This document shows positions 32,347 through 40,326 of a stretch of DNA of 40,426 nucleotides, piece after piece; the stretch's first letter is position 1, and each line of letters starts with the position of its first letter. The notes under the pieces are model-generated. The model did no database searches. It saw only the letters and a list, made by a program, of their open reading frames with translations, and had not been told where the DNA came from. Made by a program: the position numbers and the translations under genes. The DNA is from Neofamilia sp964346535 (GTDB taxonomy: Bacteria; Bacillota; Clostridia; Tissierellales; Peptoniphilaceae): positions 1-40,426 of the forward strand of contig CAYFUN010000007.1 in assembly GCA_964346535.1 (NCBI GenBank), in the 5' to 3' direction.

Positions 32347-33297
32347 ATGGAATATAGAAAACTAGGAAATACAAACTTACAAGTATCTAGACTTTGTCTA
32401 GGCTCTTTGACTATGACAAAATCTCAAGGAAACTTATCCAAGGACCAGGCAGGGAAACTTATTTCCTTTGCCTACGACCAGGGAGTAAACTTTATAGACA
32501 CAGCAGAACTCTATGACAATTATGATCTAATTAGAGAAGCATTCTCTTATGTTAAAAGAGAAAATTTAATTATAACATCAAAGACCTATGCCTATTCAAA
32601 AGAAGGTGCTAGAGATTCGCTAAATAAATATTTAAAAGAGCTAAAGACAGACTATGCTGATATATTTTTGCTTCACGAACAAGAAAGCGAACACACCCTA
32701 AGAGGCCACTATGAAGCCCTAGAAGAGTTGTGGAAATTAAAAGAAAAAGGGTATATAAAAGCTATAGGAATATCGACCCACAAAATTAGAGCAGTTAAGG
32801 CTGCCAGAGACTTTAAAGAAATAGATGTCATCCATCCTATGACTAATATGGAAGGCCTGGGAATTTTAGATGGGACTATTGAAGAGATGTTAAATGAAAT
32901 CCACCTAGCCAAGGAAGCAGGAATTGGAATTTATGCTATGAAGGTTTTAGGCGGAGGCCATCTTAGGTCCAAAAGTGAAGATGCAATTAAGTGGGCAGTA
33001 GACCAAGAAGATTTTGATTCTATAGCCTTAGGCATGCAAAGCCAAGATGAAGTTCTTGCCAATGTAAAACTTATAAACAGACAAGAAATCCCTGAAGAAA
33101 TTAAGGATAGACTTTCAAAGAGAAATAGGACTATAGATGTTGAAGAATATTGTGTTGGTTGTGGCAGATGTGCAGCCAAGTGTAAGGCTGAAGCGATTGA
33201 AATTGTAAATGGCCAGGCAGTAATTAATAGGGACAAGTGTATTTTGTGTAGCTATTGTGCCTCTGTCTGCCCTGATTTCTATATAAAGGTATATTAA
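32347..33297 (+). CDS. Aldo/keto reductase with C-terminal double [4Fe-4S] domain
   Basis: The 316-residue protein has the aldo/keto reductase start EYRKLGNTNLQVSRLCLGS and tetrad segments FIDTAELYD (Asp, Tyr), ITSKTY (Lys) and LLHEQE (His). The C-terminal 48 residues form a ferredoxin domain with CVGCGRCAAKC (from 269) and CILCSYCASVCP (from 297). The substrate is unknown. It separates ireB from ruvX, which are neighbours in most Firmicutes, so it is probably an insertion relative to the ancestral order. No ribosome site precedes the ATG, because the T-run of the preceding terminator ends 5 nt upstream. The N-terminus nevertheless matches the family from the first residue. It overlaps ruvX by one base. 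Confidence 0.9.
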   Translation: MEYRKLGNTNLQVSRLCLGSLTMTKSQGNLSKDQAGKLISFAYDQGVNFIDTAELYDNYDLIREAFSYVKRENLIITSKTYAYSKEGARDSLNKYLKELKTDYADIFLLHEQESEHTLRGHYEALEELWKLKEKGYIKAIGISTHKIRAVKAARDFKEIDVIHPMTNMEGLGILDGTIEEMLNEIHLAKEAGIGIYAMKVLGGGHLRSKSEDAIKWAVDQEDFDSIALGMQSQDEVLANVKLINRQEIPEEIKDRLSKRNRTIDVEEYCVGCGRCAAKCKAEAIEIVNGQAVINRDKCILCSYCASVCPDFYIKVY

Positions 33298-33707
33298 TGG
33301 AAAGATATTTAGGACTAGACGTTGGAGAAAGGACTATTGGACTTGCAGTTAGCGATCCACTAGGCCTAACAGCCCAGGGTCTAACGACAATAAACAGAAC
33401 AAGTAATAAAGAAGACTACGAAAAAGTAAAAGCCTATATTGATGAATACAATATAAAAACTCTAGTAGTTGGTCTTCCTTATAATATGAACGGGACCCAA
33501 GGTCCATCAGCAGAAAGAGCAAAGAAGTTTGCTGAAAAACTAAAAAACAAGTATCAGCTGGAAATAGAATACCAAGATGAGCGTATGACAACTATGAGTG
33601 CCGAAAGGGTTCTTATAGAAGCAGGTATGAGGAGAGAAAAGAGAAAGGCTCACATAGATAAAATAGCAGCAGTTTTTATTTTACAGGCCTTTTTAGACTC
33701 TAAGTAA
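33297..33707 (+). CDS. ruvX: RuvX/YqgF-family RNase H-fold nuclease
   Basis: This 136-residue protein begins with YLGLDVGERTIGLAVSDPLG (first catalytic Asp) and continues with VVGLPYNMNGTQGPSAERA and YQDERMTTMSAERVL, ending in a DKIAAVFILQAFLD helix with the last Asp. These are the RuvX/YqgF signatures. The family has been implicated in 16S pre-rRNA 5' end maturation and Holliday junction processing. It is coupled to the upstream reductase by a one-base overlap. Confidence 0.95.
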   Translation: MERYLGLDVGERTIGLAVSDPLGLTAQGLTTINRTSNKEDYEKVKAYIDEYNIKTLVVGLPYNMNGTQGPSAERAKKFAEKLKNKYQLEIEYQDERMTTMSAERVLIEAGMRREKRKAHIDKIAAVFILQAFLDSK

Positions 33708-33726
33708 GTATTGAAAGGATGGTAGT

Positions 33727-33972
33727 ATGGAAAAATTATCCTTTGAAGACGACCAAGGAAGATTTGTAGACTTTATAGTTAAAGCCAAATTTAAAATAGG
33801 TTATTCTAAGTATATAGCAATTTTGCCAGTTGAAGAAATTCAATCACCAACCTATATTTTAAAAGTAGAAATGGACGACGACGGAAACGAAATTTTTGTA
33901 GGCATAGATGACGAAGAACTAAAAGAAGCTAGTCAGGCTTACGAACAAGCAAAAAACCAAAACATACAATGA
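33727..33972 (+). CDS. DUF1292 (YrzB-like) protein
   Basis: The 81-residue acidic protein has the DUF1292 pattern: a short beta-rich domain with YSKYIAILPVEE and the EMDDDGNEIFVGIDDEEL motif before a C-terminal helix. It sits between ruvX and a fur-type gene, the standard location of yrzB-like genes. No biochemical function is established. AAAGGATGG precedes the ATG. Confidence 0.92.
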   Translation: MEKLSFEDDQGRFVDFIVKAKFKIGYSKYIAILPVEEIQSPTYILKVEMDDDGNEIFVGIDDEELKEASQAYEQAKNQNIQ

Positions 33973-33982
33973 GGTGGATGCC

Positions 33983-34417
33983 ATGAATAGAATAGACAAG
34001 GCTTATAAAATATTAGCCGACAAAGCTTATAAGACAACAGAGCCAAGAAGGGTGCTAATAGAATTTTTAGATGATGATAAAAACAAGCACCTATCATGTG
34101 ATGAAATTTATGACAGAATATCTAAGGACTATCCCAACATGGGTATAGCAACTATTTATAGAAATATGCAGCTCTTTGAAGAGTTAGGCATAGTTACAAA
34201 ACTTACTCTTGATGACGGAATTAGCAGGTACGAACTTGCCAACCTTGAAGAAGATGTTCACCAACACCATCATCTTGTATGTTTAAATTGCAATAGATTA
34301 ATAGAAGTAAAAGAGGATTTATTAGGAGCACTAGAAGTAGAAATCGAACAGGAACACGACTTTAAAATTGTGGACCACGACCTTAAATTCTACGGCTATT
34401 GTTCTAAATGCAAATAA
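33983..34417 (+). CDS. Fur-family metalloregulator
   Basis: The 144-residue protein has the Fur winged helix with recognition segment GIATIYRNMQLFEELGI (54-70), a His-rich metal region (H93, H95, H96, H97) and two CxxC pairs (C100/C103 and C140/C143) for structural zinc. At the position equivalent to the Asp that makes PerR peroxide-sensitive (SRYEL, E84) it has Glu, so Fur or Zur function is more likely than PerR. ATG 33983 is chosen because GAGGTGG (33971-33977) is its ribosome site. GTG 33974 lies inside that site. In Firmicutes this gene often lies between yrzB and rnj, as here. Confidence 0.92.
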   Translation: MNRIDKAYKILADKAYKTTEPRRVLIEFLDDDKNKHLSCDEIYDRISKDYPNMGIATIYRNMQLFEELGIVTKLTLDDGISRYELANLEEDVHQHHHLVCLNCNRLIEVKEDLLGALEVEIEQEHDFKIVDHDLKFYGYCSKCK

Positions 34418-34432
34418 ACACAAGGAGATAGA

Positions 34433-36100
34433 ATGAAGAACAATAACAAAGTAAAATTAATACCCCTAGGAGGTATGAACGAAATAGGAAAGAATATGTT
34501 CGTAGTCGAATATAGAGACGATATAATTATAATTGACTGCGGCATAACTTTTCCTGAAGAATCAATGCTGGGAATTGACGTAGTAATCCCAGACTTTTCT
34601 TATTTAAAAGAAAATAAGAAGAAAATTAGAGGAATGGTTTTAACTCATGGTCACGAAGACCATATTGGAGCCATTCCCTACTTTATTAAAGAAGTAGGAA
34701 ATATAGACATCTATGGCAGAGATTTGACCCTAGGCCTTTTGAAAAATAAATTACAAGAACACAGGCTTTCAGATGCAAAAATTCACAGGGTTGATGCAGG
34801 AGATATAATAAAACTTGGGAAAATGGAAGTAGAATTTATCCAAACCACCCACTCAATTCCACAATCTTGTGCCATAGCCATAAAGACACCTCAGGGAAAT
34901 ATTGTCCACACAGGTGACTTTAAAGTAGACTTTACACCAATTGACGGTGGAGCAATTGACTTAAATAGGCTGGCCCAATATGGGGAAGAGGGAGTAGAAC
35001 TTTTAATTTCTGACTCAACTAATGCCCACAGGTCAGGTTACACAATGAGTGAAAGAGTTGTAGGCAAAACCCTTAACAACTTATTTGCCAAGTATTCAAA
35101 CAAGAGAATAATTGTTGCAACCTTTGCATCAAATGTTCACAGGGTCCAACAAATTATTTCAGCTGCAGAAAACCAAGATAGGAAGGTAGCCCTTTCTGGT
35201 AGGTCCATGGTGACTACAGTAAAAACTGCCCAAGAGCTTGGTCTATTAAAGGTAAAAAAAGACACCCTAATAGATATAAATGAAATTCACAAATACGACG
35301 ACAACAAAGTTTGTTTAATTACAACAGGATCTCAAGGCGAACCATTTTCAGCCTTAACTAGGATTTCAAATGGCGACCACAAAAAGATCCAAGTTACAAA
35401 AAATGACGTAGTAATCCTATCTGCATCATCAATACCGGGCAATGAACTTGCCATAGGAGGCGTTATTAACAACCTAATGTCAAGGGGAACTGAAGTAGTT
35501 CACGAATCCCTTTCAGAAATTCACGTTTCAGGCCACGCCTGCGAAGAAGAATTAAAACTTATGATGAGTCTAACTAAGCCTAAGTACATTCTTCCTTTCC
35601 ACGGAGAAATGATGCAAATGAAGGCCCATGAAAAAATTGCTCAAAAGATGGGCATCCCAGATGAAAATATTCTAATGATAGAAAATGGCGATGTTCTAGA
35701 ACTTGACTACAAGGGCATTGATGTTTCTTCGTCAGTCCAAGCTGGAGCAGTTTTAGTTGACGGCCTAGGCATTGGTGACGTAGGAAATATTGTCTTAAGA
35801 GACAGAAAGTGGCTATCAGAAGACGGTCTAATAATTGTAGTTGTAACTATATCCAAAAAGACTAAAAAAGTTCTTGCAGGCCCAGATATTATTTCAAGAG
35901 GTTTTGTCTATGTTAGAGAATCAGGCGACCTAATGGACGAGGCCAGGGGAGTAGTTACAAAGACCCTAGAAAGATTAGAAAGAGAAGGAAACTCTGACTG
36001 GAATTATTTAAAGACAGAAATAAAAGACGACCTTAAAAACTATATCTCTAGGGAAATAAAGAGAAAGCCAATGATATTACCAATAATAATGGAAGTATAA
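34433..36100 (+). CDS. rnjA: Ribonuclease J
   Basis: This 555-residue nuclease combines endonuclease and 5'-3' exonuclease activity in mRNA decay and rRNA processing. The metallo-beta-lactamase core has HGHEDH (72-77), HTGDFKVD and HVSGHACEEE. The beta-CASP domain shows ISDSTNAHRSG and TTGSQGEPFSAL. The C-terminal domain (about 450-555: VVVTISKKTKKVLAGPDIIS, RKPMILPIIMEV) is complete. Order and length favour the J1-type essential enzyme. AAGGAG precedes the ATG, and its end overlaps trmR by one base. Confidence 0.95.
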   Translation: MKNNNKVKLIPLGGMNEIGKNMFVVEYRDDIIIIDCGITFPEESMLGIDVVIPDFSYLKENKKKIRGMVLTHGHEDHIGAIPYFIKEVGNIDIYGRDLTLGLLKNKLQEHRLSDAKIHRVDAGDIIKLGKMEVEFIQTTHSIPQSCAIAIKTPQGNIVHTGDFKVDFTPIDGGAIDLNRLAQYGEEGVELLISDSTNAHRSGYTMSERVVGKTLNNLFAKYSNKRIIVATFASNVHRVQQIISAAENQDRKVALSGRSMVTTVKTAQELGLLKVKKDTLIDINEIHKYDDNKVCLITTGSQGEPFSALTRISNGDHKKIQVTKNDVVILSASSIPGNELAIGGVINNLMSRGTEVVHESLSEIHVSGHACEEELKLMMSLTKPKYILPFHGEMMQMKAHEKIAQKMGIPDENILMIENGDVLELDYKGIDVSSSVQAGAVLVDGLGIGDVGNIVLRDRKWLSEDGLIIVVVTISKKTKKVLAGPDIISRGFVYVRESGDLMDEARGVVTKTLERLEREGNSDWNYLKTEIKDDLKNYISREIKRKPMILPIIMEV

Positions 36101-36747
36101 TGAACGAATTAAATTACGACTATGTAGAAAATTTTTTATATGAAAATATTAAGAGGTCAAGTGATTTTTTAGAGTCTCTGGAAAAGGAGGCTTTGGAAAA
36201 TCACGTTCCTATTATTAGCCCAGAAGTTGGCCAATTTTTAAAATTTTTAATAGCCTCTAAGGAGCCAAAAAAGATTTTAGAAATTGGAACTGCAGTTGGC
36301 TACTCAGGCCTTTTAATGTTAAGTGCATCTGAGCAAATAGAAAAATTAGTTACCATAGAGTTAAATGAGGCAACAGCAAATCTAGCCAAGGAAAACTTTA
36401 AAAAGGCTGGAGAAGATTCTAGGGTCCAAGTCATAGTAGGAGACGGCCTAGAGCAAATAAAAAAACTTGACGAGGACTTTGACTTTGTCTTTATAGACGC
36501 AGCCAAGGGCCACTATCAAGAATATTTTAATGAAATAAAAAGACTTATAAAGCCTGGTAGCCTAATAGTCTGTGACAATGTCTTGTACAAGGGCATGGTA
36601 ACTACAGATGATTTATTAGTAAGAAGAAAAAAGACCATAGTAAAAAGGCTTAGGGCCTTTATAGACCAAGTCATCCACTTAGAAGACTTTGAATCTTCTT
36701 TAATTCCAATGGGAGATGGTCTATTAGTAGCAGTGAGGATTAAATGA
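36100..36747 (+). CDS. trmR: SAM-dependent O-methyltransferase, TrmR (YrrM) type
   Basis: The 215-residue methyltransferase has the SAM motif ILEIGTAVGYSGLLM, an acidic ribose-binding VTIELNEATANLA, a metal-binding DFVFIDAAKGHYQEYF and CDNVLYKGMV. This is the YrrM branch of the O-methyltransferase family 3. In Bacillus TrmR methylates 5-hydroxyuridine at the tRNA wobble position to give 5-methoxyuridine. The next gene encodes the U32 peptidase-like TrhP that makes 5-hydroxyuridine, so the two steps are encoded together and overlap by 4 nt. Confidence 0.88.
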   Translation: MNELNYDYVENFLYENIKRSSDFLESLEKEALENHVPIISPEVGQFLKFLIASKEPKKILEIGTAVGYSGLLMLSASEQIEKLVTIELNEATANLAKENFKKAGEDSRVQVIVGDGLEQIKKLDEDFDFVFIDAAKGHYQEYFNEIKRLIKPGSLIVCDNVLYKGMVTTDDLLVRRKKTIVKRLRAFIDQVIHLEDFESSLIPMGDGLLVAVRIK

Positions 36748-37979
36748 AAAAAGTAGAATTATTAGCACCAGCAGGTGATTTAGAAAAATTAAAAATGGCA
36801 GTTATCTACGGGGCAGATGCTGTTTATTTAGGTGGAGAAGCCTTTGGCCTTAGAAAAAGGGCGAAAAACTTTTCCCTTGACCAAATTGAGGAAGGAGTGA
36901 CCTACGCCCACCAAAGGGGAGTCAAGGTCTATGTAACCTTAAATATAATTCCCCACAATGATGACATGGACGGGGTAGAAGACTATATTAAAGCCTTAGA
37001 TGAAATTGGCGTAGATGCAGTTTTAGTTGCAGACCCAGGGATGTTTATGAAGGTAAAAACCCATGCCCCAAATATGGAAATTCATATTTCAACCCAGGCC
37101 AATGTAACTAACTTAGAGACAGCTTTATTTTGGTATGACCAAGGAGCTAGGAGAATTGTATTAGCCAGAGAATTGTCCCTAGAAGAAATTAAAAAAATTA
37201 CAGCAAACATTCCAGATGACATGACCATAGAAACCTTTGTCCATGGAGCCATGTGCATGTCATATTCAGGTAGGTGTTTAATTTCCAACTACATGATCGG
37301 CAGAGATGCAAATCGTGGCGACTGCGCCCAACCTTGTAGGTACAAGTACAATCTTGTAGAAGAAACAAGGCCAGGAGAATACTTCCCAGTTTTTGAAGAC
37401 GAAGATGGAACCTTTATTATGAACTCCAAGGACTTATGTATGATTCAAAACTTAGAAGATTTAATTGATGCAGGAATTGATTCTCTAAAAATCGAGGGCA
37501 GGATGAAAACTGTTTATTACTTGGCCACAGTAATTAAATCTTATAGGATGGCCCTTGATGAATATTACAAGGACCCAACTAAATATAAATTCGATCCAAA
37601 GTATTTAGAAGAAATACAAAAAGTTTCTCACAGAGACTTTACAACAGGCTTTTATTATGGAGAGGCCAAGGCAGACGCCCAAGTCTATACAACAAACTCC
37701 TATATAAGAGGCTATGACTTTACAGGTCTAATCTTAGACTATGATAAAGAGACAAAAATCGCAACAGTTGAACAGAGAAATAGAATGTTTTTAGGAGATG
37801 AAATAGAAGTCTTTGGACCAAATAGAGATTTCTTTAGCCAAAAAATTGAGTATATGACTGACGACAAAGGACAGCCATTAGAAGTAGCTCCTCACCCTCA
37901 ACAAATTTTAAAAATAAAAATGGACCAAGACGTGGCCAAGGACTTTATAATAAGAAAGGCCTTTGACGACGAAGAATAA
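36744..37979 (+). CDS. trhP: U32 peptidase-like tRNA hydroxylation protein, TrhP type
   Basis: The 411-residue protein belongs to the U32 family. It has VELLAPAGDLEKLKMAVIYG, AVYLGGEAFGLR, ETFVHGAMCMSYSGRC and the Cys-rich RDANRGDCAQPCRYKY, which provides iron-sulfur cluster ligands in this family. KIEGRMK and YLATVIKSYRMALD follow. Although named peptidases, members of this branch (YrrO/TrhP) introduce the hydroxyl of 5-hydroxyuridine at the tRNA wobble base using prephenate. Adjacency to trmR supports this role. It is the last gene of the operon and overlaps trmR by 4 nt. A Bacillus-like second paralogue (YrrN) is not present next to it. Confidence 0.88.
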   Translation: MKKVELLAPAGDLEKLKMAVIYGADAVYLGGEAFGLRKRAKNFSLDQIEEGVTYAHQRGVKVYVTLNIIPHNDDMDGVEDYIKALDEIGVDAVLVADPGMFMKVKTHAPNMEIHISTQANVTNLETALFWYDQGARRIVLARELSLEEIKKITANIPDDMTIETFVHGAMCMSYSGRCLISNYMIGRDANRGDCAQPCRYKYNLVEETRPGEYFPVFEDEDGTFIMNSKDLCMIQNLEDLIDAGIDSLKIEGRMKTVYYLATVIKSYRMALDEYYKDPTKYKFDPKYLEEIQKVSHRDFTTGFYYGEAKADAQVYTTNSYIRGYDFTGLILDYDKETKIATVEQRNRMFLGDEIEVFGPNRDFFSQKIEYMTDDKGQPLEVAPHPQQILKIKMDQDVAKDFIIRKAFDDEE

Positions 37980-37987
37980 AGATTAAG

Positions 37988-38014
37988 TGCAAGTTCATAG
38001 AGGACTTGCATTTT
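37988..38014 (+). terminator. Short hairpin, probable weak terminator after trhP
   Basis: TGCAAGT (37988-37994) pairs with ACTTGCA (38004-38010), followed by only four T, so termination is likely partial. Confidence 0.55.
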
Positions 38015-38041
38015 AAAAAGAAAAAACACAAGGAGCCTTAG

Positions 38042-38992
38042 GTGAAAATACTTTTAAGCTATGTGGAATGGAAGAGAGAAAAATTTGAATACCAGTCAAT
38101 GGACGACTTTAGAAAGACCTTAAAAGATCTTGGCTTAGATGGCATTGAATTAGTATCTTGTTGGGAAGACAACTTTATTGGCAGAGATTTAATTCATGGA
38201 GTCCACCTGCCATTTTTTACATCTTGGATGGACTACTATTTAAAAAATGAAGGCAGGGTTATAGAAGAATTTGGATCAATGGATTTTGCCAGGGAATTTT
38301 TTGCCCACAAGCCAGAAGAAATTTATAAATACTATCTTCAAGCCCTTGCTTATGCAAACTCCCTTGGAGCCTATGCAGTCTTTCACATGGCAAATTGTAA
38401 CAGCCTAGAATATCTAGGACAAAATCATTTTTATTCAGATGTAGACGTCATTGACGCAGGAGCTGATTTGGTAAATAAATTAGTAAAAGAAGCAAATATT
38501 AAGACTCCACTTTTATTTGAAAACCTCTATGTGCCTGGACTAAAATTTACAAACTTAGGTCTAACAAAAAGACTTATGGAAAAAGTGAATTATGATAATA
38601 TTGGTTTTGTTTTAGATACAGGCCATTTAATGTGCACCAATGAAAATATTGAGACAGAAGATGAGGCTTGGGACTATGTGGATGAAATAATTGAATATAA
38701 CAAGGAGATCCTTCCCCTTATAAAAGTTGTTCACCTTCACCAGTCACTTTCAGGTCAAGTAATAAAATCATACAAAGAAAATCCTCCTAGGCTGTCAGGA
38801 GATTTTTATGAAAACTTAAAAGCTTATTACAAGTATGTAAACAAAATCGACACTCATTCTATAGTTCAATCAAAAAAAGTTGTGGAAGTAATTGAAAAAA
38901 TAAATCCAGATTATTTGGTCTTAGAATTTTCTTATAAAGACAGGGCAGACATGGAAGTAAAAATAAAAAGCCAGCTGGAAATATTTAAATAA
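38042..38992 (+). CDS. Xylose isomerase-like TIM-barrel protein
   Basis: The 316-residue protein belongs to the AP-endonuclease-2/xylose-isomerase-like barrel superfamily. It has LGLDGIELVSCWEDN, a HGVHLPFF His segment, AYAVFHMANCN, LLFENLYVPG with Glu, GFVLDTGHLMC with Asp and His, and KVVHLHQSL with paired His, which together would make a divalent-metal site at the barrel mouth. Such proteins are sugar isomerases, epimerases or endonuclease IV relatives, and the substrate cannot be told. The start is GTG 38042 with AAGGAG at 38029-38034. Confidence 0.85.
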   Translation: MKILLSYVEWKREKFEYQSMDDFRKTLKDLGLDGIELVSCWEDNFIGRDLIHGVHLPFFTSWMDYYLKNEGRVIEEFGSMDFAREFFAHKPEEIYKYYLQALAYANSLGAYAVFHMANCNSLEYLGQNHFYSDVDVIDAGADLVNKLVKEANIKTPLLFENLYVPGLKFTNLGLTKRLMEKVNYDNIGFVLDTGHLMCTNENIETEDEAWDYVDEIIEYNKEILPLIKVVHLHQSLSGQVIKSYKENPPRLSGDFYENLKAYYKYVNKIDTHSIVQSKKVVEVIEKINPDYLVLEFSYKDRADMEVKIKSQLEIFK

Positions 38993-39021
38993 GGAAACAT
39001 CAAATTTATTTTAAATATTAT

Positions 39022-39050
39022 TTGACAAAGCTTAGAAAGTATGGTTTAAT
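39022..39050 (+). promoter_or_regulatory. Strong promoter of the infC-rpmI-rplT operon
   Basis: A consensus TTGACA (39022-39027) and TTTAAT (39045-39050) are 17 bp apart, with an extended -10 TG at 39042-39043. The predicted start is near 39057. Confidence 0.8.
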
Positions 39051-39056
39051 ATTAAA

Positions 39057-39186
39057 GGTAAGACAAGTAGAAGTACCGCTTCTCACCTCGTGGCTGGCGC
39101 CTATAGGTTACAATTTATTATTATAAGATAGTAATTTTTTGTGCGGGTACTTTTATGGTATTCGCATTTATTTATTTCCGGGGGTG
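39057..39186 (+). ncRNA. L20-type ribosomal protein leader of infC-rpmI-rplT
   Basis: The 5' leader between the promoter and infC carries the conserved infC-leader block ACCGCTTCTCACCTCG, then GGCTGGCGCC and TATAGGTTACAATTT, and ends in an attenuator hairpin. In Firmicutes this leader binds ribosomal protein L20 and causes premature termination when L20 is in excess. The family was recognised from its position and these blocks, without a covariance-model search. The 5' end is approximate. Confidence 0.8.
39142..39177 (+). terminator. Attenuator terminator in the infC leader
   Basis: TGCGGGTAC (39142-39150) pairs with GTATTCGCA (39158-39166), including G-T pairs, and is followed by a T-rich tail. 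It lies just before the infC ribosome site and is the expected OFF structure of the L20 leader. Confidence 0.75.
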
Positions 39187-39191
39187 TAAAC

Positions 39192-39701
39192 ATAAAGGAA
39201 TTAAAAATCAATCAGGAAATCAGGGATAAGGAAGTTAGGCTAATAGGAGCCGACGGAGAACAATTAGGAATTATCCCAAATGCAAGGGCACAAGAACTTG
39301 CACAAGAAGCTGGACTAGACCTAGTCTGCGTTTCTCCAAATGCAAAACCAGCTGTTTGTAAAATTTTAGACTATGGCAAGTACAGATATGACCAAATTAA
39401 AAAAGCCAAAGAAGCTAAAAAGGCTCAAAGAGTTATTAACGTAAAAGAAGTTAGGATGACTCCAAACATTGAAGAGCACGACCTAAATGTAAAAGCCAAA
39501 CAAGCAGAAAAGTTTTTAGGCAATGGAGACAAGGTAAAGATATCTGTTAGATTTAGAGGCAGAGAGCTAGGCCACACAGACCAAGGGAAGGTAGTACTAG
39601 ATGATTTCCTAGAAATCCTTGGGGATAAGGCAGTAGTTGACAAAAAGGCAAAAATGGAAGGCAGAAATATGACTATGTATTTAATGCCTAATGACAAATA
39701 A
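39192..39701 (+). CDS. infC: Translation initiation factor IF-3, non-AUG start
   Basis: This 169-residue IF-3 has the N-domain ELKINQEIRDKEVRLIGADG, then SPNAKPAVCKILDYGKYRYD and the basic linker helix. The C-domain starts at VINVKEVRMTPNIEEHDL and ends with GRNMTMYLMPN. No ATG exists at the N-terminus. The ribosome site GGGGGTG (39180-39186) precedes ATA 39192 by 5 nt, and from there the protein aligns with the family start, so ATA is proposed as start codon. Non-AUG starts in infC are known and allow IF-3 to repress itself. Upstream in-frame GTG 39141 lies inside the attenuator hairpin and has no ribosome site. Confidence 0.93.
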   Translation: MKELKINQEIRDKEVRLIGADGEQLGIIPNARAQELAQEAGLDLVCVSPNAKPAVCKILDYGKYRYDQIKKAKEAKKAQRVINVKEVRMTPNIEEHDLNVKAKQAEKFLGNGDKVKISVRFRGRELGHTDQGKVVLDDFLEILGDKAVVDKKAKMEGRNMTMYLMPNDK

Positions 39702-39716
39702 TAGGAGGAAGAAAAA

Positions 39717-39914
39717 ATGGGTAAAATGAAAACTCATAGAGGTTCTGCTAAGAGATTCAAAAGAACTGGTAGCGGAAAACTAGCTAGAATGCAAATGGGA
39801 GTAACTCACATGACTGGAAAGATGTCTCCTAAAAGAAAAAGAAAACTAAGAAAACAAACACTTGTTAGCAAAGGCGATTTAAAGAGAATCGACCACATGT
39901 TACCAAGAAAGTAG
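39717..39914 (+). CDS. rpmI: 50S ribosomal protein L35
   Basis: The 65-residue, very basic protein begins GKMKTHRGSAKRFKRTGSG and ends with the LKRIDHMLPRK segment, matching L35 over its full length. AGGAGG lies ahead of the ATG. It is the second gene of the infC-rpmI-rplT operon. Confidence 0.97.
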   Translation: MGKMKTHRGSAKRFKRTGSGKLARMQMGVTHMTGKMSPKRKRKLRKQTLVSKGDLKRIDHMLPRK

Positions 39915-39926
39915 GAGGCGAAAGAA

Positions 39927-40280
39927 ATGGCAAGAGTAAAAAGAGCAGTAAATGCAAAGAAAAAACACAAAAAAATATTAAAACAAGCTAAAGGTTACTT
40001 TGGAGCAAAATCCAAATTATTTAAAACTGCCAACCAAGCAGTAATGAAGTCACTAAACTATGCTTATATAGGAAGAAAACAAAGAAAAAGAGACTTTAGA
40101 AAACTTTGGATCCAAAGAATTAACGCTGCAGCTAGAATTAACGGTCTAAGCTACTCAAGATTCATTAACGGCTTAAAGAAAGCTGGAGTTGAAATCAACA
40201 GAAAAATGCTTGCTGAAATAGCTATTCACGACGACCAAGCTTTTGCAAAGTTAGTAGACCTAGCAAAAGAAAATCTATAA
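39927..40280 (+). CDS. rplT: 50S ribosomal protein L20
   Basis: The 117-residue protein starts with ARVKRAVNAKKKHKKILK and contains GYFGAKSKLFKTANQAVMKS, RKRDFRKLWIQRINAA and a C-terminal INGLKKAGVEINRKMLAE, all typical of L20. It binds 23S rRNA early in 50S assembly and is the expected repressor acting on the leader of this operon. AGGAGG precedes the ATG. Confidence 0.97.
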   Translation: MARVKRAVNAKKKHKKILKQAKGYFGAKSKLFKTANQAVMKSLNYAYIGRKQRKRDFRKLWIQRINAAARINGLSYSRFINGLKKAGVEINRKMLAEIAIHDDQAFAKLVDLAKENL

Positions 40281-40291
40281 TAAAAAACAAA

Positions 40292-40326
40292 ACCTCAAGA
40301 TCAAAAAATGATTTTGAGGTTTTTTT
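40292..40326 (+). terminator. Terminator of the infC-rpmI-rplT operon
   Basis: ACCTCAAGATCA (40292-40303) pairs with TGATTTTGAGGT (40309-40320) over 12 bp including one G-T, followed by seven T. The remaining 100 bases of the window hold a small inverted repeat (40385-40391 with 40395-40401) and no supported gene. Confidence 0.9.

Noticed and set aside
39141..39191. N-terminal extension of IF-3 from GTG 39141
   Set aside because: These bases form the leader attenuator hairpin and its T-rich tail, there is no ribosome site, and the peptide is not part of the IF-3 family.
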